The position numbers and the translations under genes were made by a program. The notes beneath the pieces were generated by a model. That model was not told the DNA's origin. It saw only the letters and a program-made list of their open reading frames with translations, and did no database searches. Positions 7,588 to 14,131 of a DNA stretch of 64,000 nucleotides are shown here, in pieces. The DNA is taken from the NCBI RefSeq assembly GCF_047631575.1, contig NZ_JBLIAB010000004.1, forward strand, positions 248,001 to 312,000, in the 5' to 3' direction. Source of the stretch: Halopseudomonas sp047631575 (GTDB lineage Bacteria > Pseudomonadota > Gammaproteobacteria > Pseudomonadales > Pseudomonadaceae). The number at the start of each line of letters is the position of its first letter. Position 1 is the stretch's first letter.

Positions 7588-8433
7588 ATGGACGAGCCAT
7601 GCATTCGTATTCGTGACGTAGGCAAGATATTTCAGACACGGGAACAGCAGATTCAGGCGCTGACGGACGTTAATCTGGAAGTGTACCCCAACGAATTTAT
7701 TACTTTTGTAGGTGCCTCGGGCTGTGGCAAGTCCACGCTGTTGCGTATTCTCGCTGGACTTGAGACCCATAGCAGCGGCGAGATCCTGTTGCATGATCAG
7801 CCCATTGATGGTCCCGGAGTGGATCGTGCAATGGTCTTTCAGCATTACAGTTTGTACCCATGGCTGACAGTAATGCAGAACATTCGCTTTTGTCGCCAGC
7901 TCAAAGTGATATCCGATACTGTCTATAGCCAGTCGGATGTGGAAACGGCAAGCGGACGGGCCGATGCGTTGCTCAGCTTGATGGGCCTGCGACCCTTTGC
8001 TGATGCTTACCCCAGCCAGTTATCAGGTGGCATGCAGCAGCGCGTGGCCATAGCCAGGGCGCTGATGCCCCGGCCCGACATCATGTTGATGGATGAGCCT
8101 TTTGGCGCGCTGGACGCACAGACCCGCGAGGTCATGCATGATCTCATTCGCCATGTACATCGACTGGAAAAGAGTACGATTCTGTTTGTCACTCATGATG
8201 TGGAAGAAGCAATCTATCTGGGTAGCAAAATTGTACTGATGGCTCCGCGGCCGGGACGCATCGACAGCATCTACGAGGTGCCCCTGCCCACCGAGCGCCA
8301 TCAGGATATGAAACTCGAGCCCGAGTTTATTCAGCTCAAGCGCGAAATTCTTGGCCGCATTCGTGAGACCTCCGGTGTACAGACCGATCTTGAGCAGTTG
8401 CAGCGACTGACTCGGGGAGCGCAGGCCTTGTAG
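7588..8433 (+). CDS. ABC transporter ATP-binding protein, NitT/TauT type
   Basis: 281-residue ATPase energising the importer. Walker A GASGCGKSTLL, Q-loop in VFQHYSLYPW, signature LSGGMQQR, Walker B MLMDEPFGALD and the H-loop in FVTHDVEEA are all intact. The ATG at 7588 is preceded by GAAGAGGT and lies just after the permease stop at 7582; an in-frame TTG at 7567 would lie inside the permease and is less likely. The C-terminal 60 residues after the H-loop are the usual short extension of SsuB/TauB proteins. This is the last gene of the operon. Confidence 0.9.
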   Translation: MDEPCIRIRDVGKIFQTREQQIQALTDVNLEVYPNEFITFVGASGCGKSTLLRILAGLETHSSGEILLHDQPIDGPGVDRAMVFQHYSLYPWLTVMQNIRFCRQLKVISDTVYSQSDVETASGRADALLSLMGLRPFADAYPSQLSGGMQQRVAIARALMPRPDIMLMDEPFGALDAQTREVMHDLIRHVHRLEKSTILFVTHDVEEAIYLGSKIVLMAPRPGRIDSIYEVPLPTERHQDMKLEPEFIQLKREILGRIRETSGVQTDLEQLQRLTRGAQAL

Positions 8434-8484
8434 GGCTGATTGAATATGGGTAATAAAACAAAAAACATCGAATTACCCCTAGCC
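8434..8484 (+). terminator. Possible hairpin closing the ABC/creatininase operon
   Basis: Just after the ATPase stop, GGCT plus GGGTAAT (8434-8437, 8448-8454) can pair with ATTACCC plus AGCC (8472-8478, 8481-8484), leaving an A-rich loop of 17 bases. There is no following T-run, so a classical intrinsic terminator is not shown. It may be only a weak structure ahead of the sutA promoter. Confidence 0.3.
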
Positions 8485-8537
8485 AAATCCTGCCGTTAGG
8501 CTATAAATAGCGTGTTTTTTACGGTGGAGTGGCTGGG

Positions 8538-8888
8538 ATGAGTGACGACGATTTAGAGAACGACGATCTGGAACGCGATGAAGACAGTGACGTGGACGAC
8601 TCGGATGAAGCCGACGATCTTCCTAACTCTGACCATAACCATGATGATGACGGCGATGGTGACGACGACAGCGACACGCCAGTAGTCAAGTCGCGTAAAA
8701 AGGCGGCGCCAAAAGCCGATCCGCTCGAGGGGCTGTCGGTCGAAGCCAAGGAGCGCGAGCGTGAGATGCTGGCGCTGCAAATGGAAGAGTTCATGGCTCG
8801 CGGTGGCAAGGTTCAGGAAGTGGGTGCCAATGTGGTTGCCGATCCGCCGAAAAAGCCCCAAGGCAAGTACGGTAGCCGGCCCATATAG
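8538..8888 (+). CDS. sutA: RNA polymerase-associated regulator SutA
   Basis: 116-residue homologue of Pseudomonas SutA, a small acidic protein that binds RNA polymerase and adjusts transcription during slow growth. The N-terminal half (residues 1-50) is almost all Asp, Glu and Ser and must be disordered. The central helix (VEAKEREREMLALQMEEF) and the C-terminal GGKVQE...ANVVADPPKKP..KYGSRPI block are the conserved part. The ATG at 8538 has GGAG ten bases upstream. The gene stands alone with its own promoter region, tail to tail with the HAD gene. The strong match of the C-terminal block makes this a good marker for Pseudomonadaceae. Confidence 0.88.
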   Translation: MSDDDLENDDLERDEDSDVDDSDEADDLPNSDHNHDDDGDGDDDSDTPVVKSRKKAAPKADPLEGLSVEAKEREREMLALQMEEFMARGGKVQEVGANVVADPPKKPQGKYGSRPI

Positions 8889-8906
8889 GCTAAGCCTTCA
8901 CTGATT

Positions 8907-9605
8907 TCAAGCCGTGTAGGCGGTCAGCCAGGCAGGTATTTCGCTCAGGCAACTTACCTCGCCGCTGGGTCTGGGCTGGTCAGGCCAGTCCAGTTTCAGC
9001 CGGTTGAACCAGAGCGTGTGGAGGCCCACGTCCTGAGCCCCCTGGATATCATCCACCGGGTGATCACCAATATGCAGCGTGTTCGCCGGTTCGACGCCGG
9101 CCCGTTCCAGTGCGTGCAGAAAGGGTGCCGGGTCGGGCTTGCTCAGACCGACCTCGTCTGCGGATACGATCACGCTGAAATATTGATCTAGCCCCAGCCT
9201 GCGCACATCGGCATTGCCGTTGGAGATGGTAGCCAGCTGATAACGCGTGCTCAGTTCCGCCAGGAGTGCTTCGGCATGGGGAAAAAACGTCAACGCATGG
9301 CGTGCGTCTAGAAACACCTCAAAGCCTTGCTGGGTCAACGCTTTCGCCTGCTCTGCGTCATAGCCTGCACGGCGCAGGCCCAGTTCCATGATGGCCAGGC
9401 GAAAAGCGGTCACCCGATGACGCAGCTCCGGATTGGCAGCCAGTACGTCATGACGCAGTGCCTTGCGTGCTGCGCTATCGAGTTGCTGGGTAAACCGGGG
9501 AGCATGCTTGTCAAACCAACGCAGCAGGGTCTGCTCGGCGGCTATAACCACCGGCTCGGTTTCCCATAGGGTGTTGTCGAGGTCGAACGTCAGCAGTTGG
9601 ATCAT
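8907..9605 (-). CDS. HAD-superfamily hydrolase, YigB-like
   Basis: 232-residue phosphatase of the haloacid dehalogenase superfamily. Motif I is FDLDNTLWE (about 7-15), motif II is ATISNGN, and motifs III/IV lie in SKPDPAPF and HIGDHPVDDIQGA. The cap is the C1 type. The ATG overlaps the xerC stop by one base. In Escherichia coli the orthologous YigB follows xerC in the same order and dephosphorylates FMN among other small substrates. Broad phosphatase activity, possibly on FMN, is therefore likely. It is the last gene of the lptM-lysA-dapF-DUF484-xerC series. Confidence 0.85.
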   Translation of the reverse strand: MIQLLTFDLDNTLWETEPVVIAAEQTLLRWFDKHAPRFTQQLDSAARKALRHDVLAANPELRHRVTAFRLAIMELGLRRAGYDAEQAKALTQQGFEVFLDARHALTFFPHAEALLAELSTRYQLATISNGNADVRRLGLDQYFSVIVSADEVGLSKPDPAPFLHALERAGVEPANTLHIGDHPVDDIQGAQDVGLHTLWFNRLKLDWPDQPRPSGEVSCLSEIPAWLTAYTA

Positions 9606-10513
9606 CAGGTACTCGTCTTGCGCTTGGCGCGCGGATGGGCCTTATCATATACCTGGGCCAGGTGTTGGAAATCCAGGTGGGTATATATCTGTGTGGTGCT
9701 GATATCGGCATGGCCGAGGAGCTCCTGCACTGCGCGCAGGTCCCCGGAGGACTCCAGCACGTGACTGGCAAAGGAGTGGCGAAGCATGTGCGGATGCAGG
9801 TTCTGGCCAATATGCGTTACGCCCCAGCGGCGCACGCGTAATTGAATCGCGCGGGGTGTAAGACGTCGCCCCTGTTTGCCGATGAACAAGGCCTGTTCTG
9901 GCGTATTGGTGAGTAAACGTAGCTCGAGCCAGCGCTGCAAGGCTTCACGCGCCATACGACCCACTGGAATCAGTCGTGTCTTGCTGCCTTTACCCAGTAC
10001 CCGTACTTCACCCTGGGGCAGGTCGAGCTCGCTGATATCCAGGCCGGCCAGCTCCGACAAACGCAAGCCGGACGAATAGAACAGTTCCAGCATCGCGTGA
10101 TCGCGGACGGCAAGCCAGTCATCGTCGCTGCTGTCGTCGAGAAGCTGTGAAGCCAGATCCGCATCCAATGCGCGGGGCAGTTTGCGCGGTGAGCGCGGTG
10201 CGCGCAGGTCTACCGCCGGATTATGCTTGCACAGTTGTTCGCGAATCAGGAACTGGTACAGGCTGCGCACGGCACTCAGCATGCGTTGCAAACTACGGCC
10301 GGAAAGGCCCGCCTGATGGCGTTTGGCAACAAACAGACGCAGGTGCGTGGCGTCGACGGCCTGCCAGCGCGGACAGTCTTGCGCGTCGAGGAAGTCGCGT
10401 AGGCCTTCCAGGTCATGCCGGTAAGCCTGCAGGGTGCGCGGGGATAGCTGCCGCTCGCGCTGCAGGTGAGCGAGAAAGGCCTCCAGGTCTGATTGCAGTG
10501 CACTGACAGGCAT
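9605..10513 (-). CDS. xerC: Site-specific tyrosine recombinase XerC
   Basis: 302-residue recombinase that, with XerD, resolves chromosome dimers at dif. The N-terminal SAM-like core-binding domain covers about 1-95. The catalytic set is complete: Arg151 (SGLRLSE), Lys175 (GKGSKT), His242 and Arg245 (HMLRHSF), His268 (LGHAD) and nucleophile Tyr277 (QIYTHLD). It lies three bases downstream of the DUF484 gene and overlaps the HAD gene by one base. Length and neighbourhood match XerC rather than XerD or an integron or phage integrase, and no dif-like or attachment site is needed here. Confidence 0.93.
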   Translation of the reverse strand: MPVSALQSDLEAFLAHLQRERQLSPRTLQAYRHDLEGLRDFLDAQDCPRWQAVDATHLRLFVAKRHQAGLSGRSLQRMLSAVRSLYQFLIREQLCKHNPAVDLRAPRSPRKLPRALDADLASQLLDDSSDDDWLAVRDHAMLELFYSSGLRLSELAGLDISELDLPQGEVRVLGKGSKTRLIPVGRMAREALQRWLELRLLTNTPEQALFIGKQGRRLTPRAIQLRVRRWGVTHIGQNLHPHMLRHSFASHVLESSGDLRAVQELLGHADISTTQIYTHLDFQHLAQVYDKAHPRAKRKTST

Positions 10514-10516
10514 TGC

Positions 10517-11221
10517 TTACACCCTGACGTCGTCAGCGATGGGACGCTGACGCAGCAGCACACGGGCCAGTGCGTCGGCTATATAACCCAGAAACAGAGT
10601 GCCGGTAGCATTACGGTAATGGTTGGCATCCCGACTACCCAATGCCAGCACGCCATGCAACCCTTGATGCTGAATAGGCGCAATAGCGGTGGACGCGACC
10701 TGGTCGGACTGCTCACCGAACAGGAAAGCAAGTTCGTCTGGGCGCAGCACGCCACTGAGGGTTTTGCCGCTATCGAGCAGATGCCCAATGGATTCGCGCG
10801 CCTTGGCATGGCTAACACAGCGGGCATTGGGGAAGCGCTGTGCCTCGCTGAACAGGACTAGGCTGACGAAGGGCACCTGAAAGTCATCGCGCAGGCTATC
10901 CTCAATGCTAGCAATAACTTGTTCCAGACTCTGGGCTTCCAGCAGATCGAGTATCAATCGCCGGCTTTTTTCGAACAGACGGTCATTTTCACGCGCTACG
11001 TCCATCAGTTGGCCGAGGCGATGACGCACATCGATATTGCGCTCGCGAAGCAGTTTGACCTGACGCTCTACCAGCGATACGGCCTGACCTGATTGGTGGG
11101 GAATGATCAGGTCGGGCAAGAGCTCGTCGTATTCGGCGAAGAAGGCCGGATGTAGCCGCAGGTACTCGGCAACAGTATGGGCATCAAGCTGATGCGCAGG
11201 ATGTAATGGCTTGTCGCTCAT
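10517..11221 (-). CDS. DUF484 GAF-like protein
   Basis: 234-residue protein of the DUF484 family, which lies between dapF and xerC in many gammaproteobacteria. The N-terminal part (LRLHPAFFAEYDELLPDL) is followed by a coiled-coil stretch (about 45-85, LVERQVKLLRERNIDVRHRL) and a GAF-like domain to the C-terminus. Its role is unknown; the fold suggests ligand sensing or a scaffold. Its ATG overlaps the dapF stop by four bases, so translation is coupled. Confidence 0.85.
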   Translation of the reverse strand: MSDKPLHPAHQLDAHTVAEYLRLHPAFFAEYDELLPDLIIPHQSGQAVSLVERQVKLLRERNIDVRHRLGQLMDVARENDRLFEKSRRLILDLLEAQSLEQVIASIEDSLRDDFQVPFVSLVLFSEAQRFPNARCVSHAKARESIGHLLDSGKTLSGVLRPDELAFLFGEQSDQVASTAIAPIQHQGLHGVLALGSRDANHYRNATGTLFLGYIADALARVLLRQRPIADDVRV

Positions 11222-12048
11222 AAACGTATCTGTCCTTCGTAAACGCGAGTGGCCGGGCCAGTCATCATCACCGGCTCACCGGGACCAGCCCATTCAATCT
11301 GCAGGTTGCCACCGGGCAGCTCGATCTGAACCGGGGAGGCCAGATGCCCCATGCGGATGCCTGCTACCGCTGCGGCGCAGGCGCCGGTGCCGCAAGCGCG
11401 GGTTTCGCCGACTCCGCGTTCGAATACGCGCAGGCGGGCATGGTGACGATCGACCAGTTGCATGAAGCCAGCATTGACGCCCTTTGGAAAGCGGATGTGA
11501 CGCTCGATCAGCGGGCCTAGACGTTCGACGGGGTAGGTATCCACGTCATCTACCAGCGTGATGCAGTGCGGGTTGCCCATTGATAGCGCAGATATCTGCA
11601 GTGTTTCGTCCTCGACCTCGAGTTCGCAGAGAATTGATTCAGTTTCGGCTGCGAATGGAATCTGGACGGGCGAGAGCCTGGGTGCGCCCATATTGACCGT
11701 TATCTGGCCATCCGTCTGGATGTTCAGGGTAATAGGTCCGCCGGCGGTTTCTACCTGGATATCGGACTTGGCCGTCAGTCGCTTGTCCACCACGAAGCGG
11801 GCGAAGCAGCGCGCACCATTGCCACACTGTTCGACTTCGTTACCGTCTGCATTGTAGATCCGGTAACGAAAATCCATCTCTGGATTGCTCGGCGGTTCTA
11901 CCACTAGCAACTGATCAAACCCTATGCCGGTATGCCGGTCGCTCCACAGCCTAATGAGTCGGGGGGTGAGCTGGGCGTGCTGGGTCACCAGGTCGATGAC
12001 CATGAAGTCATTGCCCAGCCCGTGCATCTTGGTGAATCGCAGCAGCAT
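11218..12048 (-). CDS. dapF: Diaminopimelate epimerase
   Basis: Converts LL- to meso-diaminopimelate for lysine and peptidoglycan synthesis. The 276-residue length is exact for the family if the ATG at 12048 is used; this start is one base past the lysA stop and begins MLLRFTKMHGLGNDF. The frame extends 84 bases upstream into lysA, but that part is not conserved. The two catalytic cysteines are Cys75 (QCGNGARC) and Cys219 (RACGTGAC). Its product is the substrate of LysA next door. The cytosolic enzyme is cofactor-independent and works as a homodimer in characterised relatives. Confidence 0.95.
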   Translation of the reverse strand: MLLRFTKMHGLGNDFMVIDLVTQHAQLTPRLIRLWSDRHTGIGFDQLLVVEPPSNPEMDFRYRIYNADGNEVEQCGNGARCFARFVVDKRLTAKSDIQVETAGGPITLNIQTDGQITVNMGAPRLSPVQIPFAAETESILCELEVEDETLQISALSMGNPHCITLVDDVDTYPVERLGPLIERHIRFPKGVNAGFMQLVDRHHARLRVFERGVGETRACGTGACAAAVAGIRMGHLASPVQIELPGGNLQIEWAGPGEPVMMTGPATRVYEGQIRL

Positions 12049-12049
12049 G

Positions 12050-13303
12050 TCAGACCCCAGGTAGCAGCGATTCCCCAGCGAATAGCTCGCTGAGGGCTTC
12101 ACGACGGCGGATCTGGTGGCACTGGCTACCATCGACCATCACCTCGGCCGCTCGCGGTCGGGTGTTGTAGTTCGAGCTCATGACAAAACCATAGGCGCCT
12201 GCCGAACGCACGGCCAGCAGATCGCCTTCGGCAAGCGCAAGGCTGCGATCCTTACCGAGAAAATCGCCGGTCTCGCAGACGGGGCCGACGATGTCCCATT
12301 CCAGAGCGGGCACATCATCGCGGGGTCGCACCGCATCAATGCCCATCCAGGCGCTATACAGTGCAGGGCGGATCAGATCATTCATTGCGGCATCGATAAT
12401 GGCAAAATTCTTGTGTTCGGTTGGCTTGAGCAGATTGACCTGAGTAAGCAGCACGCCGGCGTTAGCGACAATGGAACGGCCGGGCTCGAACAGCAGCGTC
12501 AAATCACGTTCGCCGAGATGTGCCTTTACCTTGGCCAGATACGCTGCCGGTGATGGAGGCGTTTCGTCGCGGTAGGTCACGCCCAGCCCGCCGCCCAGGT
12601 CCAGGTGATGGATCTTGATGCCCTGCTCGGCCAATTCATCGACCAGTGTCAGCAGGCGGTCGAGAGCGTCAATCAGGGGGGTATCGTCAGTCAGCTGTGA
12701 GCCGATATGGCAATCTACACCGCGCACGTCGATGTTCGGTAATTCGGCGGCGCGGCGGTACACTTGCGGCGCGCTGGCAATATCGATACCGAACTTGTTT
12801 TCCTTCAAGCCGGTCGAAATGTACGGGTGGGTCATGGCGTCCACATCAGGATTGACCCGAAGTGATACCGGCGCCTTGACGCCCAACTCAGCGGCGACCG
12901 TTTGCAGGCGCTCCAGCTCGGCGATGGATTCGACATTGAAGCAAAGAATACCGACTTCAAGCGCCCGACGCATTTCTTCGGCCGTCTTGCCCAGGCCTGA
13001 AAAAACAATGCGCGCAGGCTCTCCGCCGGCGGCCAGAACCCTTTCCAGTTCGCCACCGGAGACAATATCGAACCCAGCGCCCAGGCGCGCAAGAATGTTC
13101 AGCACAGCCAGATTGGAGTTGGCCTTTATGGCAAAACAGACCAGATGTGGTGTCCCGGCCAGTGCCTGATCCCAGGCTAGCCAGGCTTGCTCTATGGCCT
13201 GGCGAGAGTAAACGTAACAGGGAGTGCCGTACTGCTTGGCAATAGCGGACAACGGCAAAGCTTCGGCGTACAGTTCGCCATCGCGGTAATCAAAAGCTGT
13301 CAT
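12050..13303 (-). CDS. lysA: Diaminopimelate decarboxylase
   Basis: PLP enzyme of the alanine-racemase fold that makes L-lysine from meso-diaminopimelate, 417 residues. The PLP lysine is Lys60 in CFAIKANSN. HIGSQL, the phosphate-binding GGGLGV, EPGRSIV, CETGDF and the C-terminal YNTRPRAAEVMV are all recognisable. It lies downstream of lptM and directly upstream of dapF, the usual Pseudomonas order, giving a short lysine-biosynthesis operon. Start ATG at 13303. Confidence 0.95.
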   Translation of the reverse strand: MTAFDYRDGELYAEALPLSAIAKQYGTPCYVYSRQAIEQAWLAWDQALAGTPHLVCFAIKANSNLAVLNILARLGAGFDIVSGGELERVLAAGGEPARIVFSGLGKTAEEMRRALEVGILCFNVESIAELERLQTVAAELGVKAPVSLRVNPDVDAMTHPYISTGLKENKFGIDIASAPQVYRRAAELPNIDVRGVDCHIGSQLTDDTPLIDALDRLLTLVDELAEQGIKIHHLDLGGGLGVTYRDETPPSPAAYLAKVKAHLGERDLTLLFEPGRSIVANAGVLLTQVNLLKPTEHKNFAIIDAAMNDLIRPALYSAWMGIDAVRPRDDVPALEWDIVGPVCETGDFLGKDRSLALAEGDLLAVRSAGAYGFVMSSNYNTRPRAAEVMVDGSQCHQIRRREALSELFAGESLLPGV

Positions 13304-13346
13304 GGTATGGGCTTCATGTTCAGGTATACGGGGGTAAGCAGATCGT

Positions 13347-13493
13347 TCAGCGCTCGGTGGGCTGCTGAATCATCGCTTCTTCGGCTTGGCTGCGTGGCTC
13401 TTCTGACTTCTCAGCCGGCATGTAAAGAGCCCCTTTCTGACCGCAGCCAGCCAGAACGAGTAACGCGAGCAGCACGAGAATTGAATGCTTCAT
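13347..13493 (-). CDS. lptM: Small LptM/YifL-type lipoprotein
   Basis: A 48-residue lipoprotein. Signal peptide MKHSILVLLALLVLAGC ends in the lipobox LAGC with Cys17, followed by GQKGALYMP, the signature seen in YifL. The E. coli protein, renamed LptM, helps mature the LptD-LptE lipopolysaccharide translocon, and its gene also lies just upstream of dapF. The gene is 43 bases upstream of lysA and divergent from cyaY across about 100 bases. The Pseudomonas counterpart is often called LppL. The product is very likely periplasmic, anchored to the outer membrane. Confidence 0.85.
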   Translation of the reverse strand: MKHSILVLLALLVLAGCGQKGALYMPAEKSEEPRSQAEEAMIQQPTER

Positions 13494-13594
13494 GATTAAA
13501 TCCTTGTTGAAATACAGGCAATATACGGCAGTATACCCAGCCGCCCGGTCTGACGCATCCGAACCGGCGCTGGAAGCAAAGAGAAGAGAACCGC

Positions 13595-13933
13595 ATGCAT
13601 GAACTGAACGAAGCTGATTTCAACAGGCAGGTCGATCTGCTGCAGGATCGAATCGAGCACGCGCTGGATGCCAGTGGACTGGATCTAGATATGGAACTGG
13701 TAGAAGGGTCGCTGGTATTGATCCTGGCCGAGGGCCCCCGCCTGGTTGTCGGACGGCAGCCAGCGTCGCGGGAAGTCTGGCTGACCGCGCCGGATGCGAC
13801 GCGCCATTTTGGTTACGTCCCTGATGAAGGCTGGCTTCACGACTGCGACGACGAGCCTCTGGAAAGGGTGTTGAGCCAGATTCTTGCCGAGTTGACCGGT
13901 GAAGAGCTGGAACTGGACTTGGAGGAAGAGTAG
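13595..13933 (+). CDS. cyaY: Frataxin-like iron protein CyaY
   Basis: 112-residue CyaY, which regulates iron-sulfur cluster assembly by binding the cysteine desulfurase complex and iron. The acidic N-terminal helix (MHELNEADFNRQVDLLQDRIE) and the strand QPASREVWLTAP are characteristic. A final acidic tail follows (ELTGEELELDLEEE). It is divergent from lptM, and its TAG is immediately followed by the GTG of the DUF1289 gene. This matches the standard lysA-lptM-cyaY-cyaA neighbourhood of the family. Confidence 0.92.
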   Translation: MHELNEADFNRQVDLLQDRIEHALDASGLDLDMELVEGSLVLILAEGPRLVVGRQPASREVWLTAPDATRHFGYVPDEGWLHDCDDEPLERVLSQILAELTGEELELDLEEE

Positions 13934-14131
13934 GTGTCAAACGCCGGACGTCAGCCATCACCCTGTGTGCGCAATTGCTGTCTTGATGGCGATCAGTGCC
14001 TAGGTTGCGGACGGCTGATGCCAGAGATCCTTGAGTGGGCCATGGCCAGCGATGAACGCCAACGGCAGATTGCCGCGCTGGCCAAGCAGCGTCATGCAAG
14101 TCGAGCTCTAGCGCGGCCAGCGAGCAGATAG
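13934..14131 (+). CDS. DUF1289 small cysteine-rich protein
   Basis: 65-residue protein of the DUF1289 family. The motif SPCVRNCCLDGDQCLGCGR (about 9-27) supplies four or five cysteines that could bind a metal ion. The remainder, EILEWAMASDERQRQIAALAKQR, is helical. It uses a GTG start directly abutting the cyaY stop, so it is co-translated with CyaY; a link with iron-sulfur metabolism is inference. Function is unknown in the family. Confidence 0.82.
   Translation: MSNAGRQPSPCVRNCCLDGDQCLGCGRLMPEILEWAMASDERQRQIAALAKQRHASRALARPASR

Noticed and set aside
9605..10513. Tyrosine recombinase as a sign of a mobile element
   Set aside because: Neighbourhood, length and catalytic residues identify housekeeping XerC; no attachment sites or cargo nearby.
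12049..12132. Upstream extension of dapF
   Set aside because: Would lie inside lysA, and the standard 276-residue protein starts at 12048.
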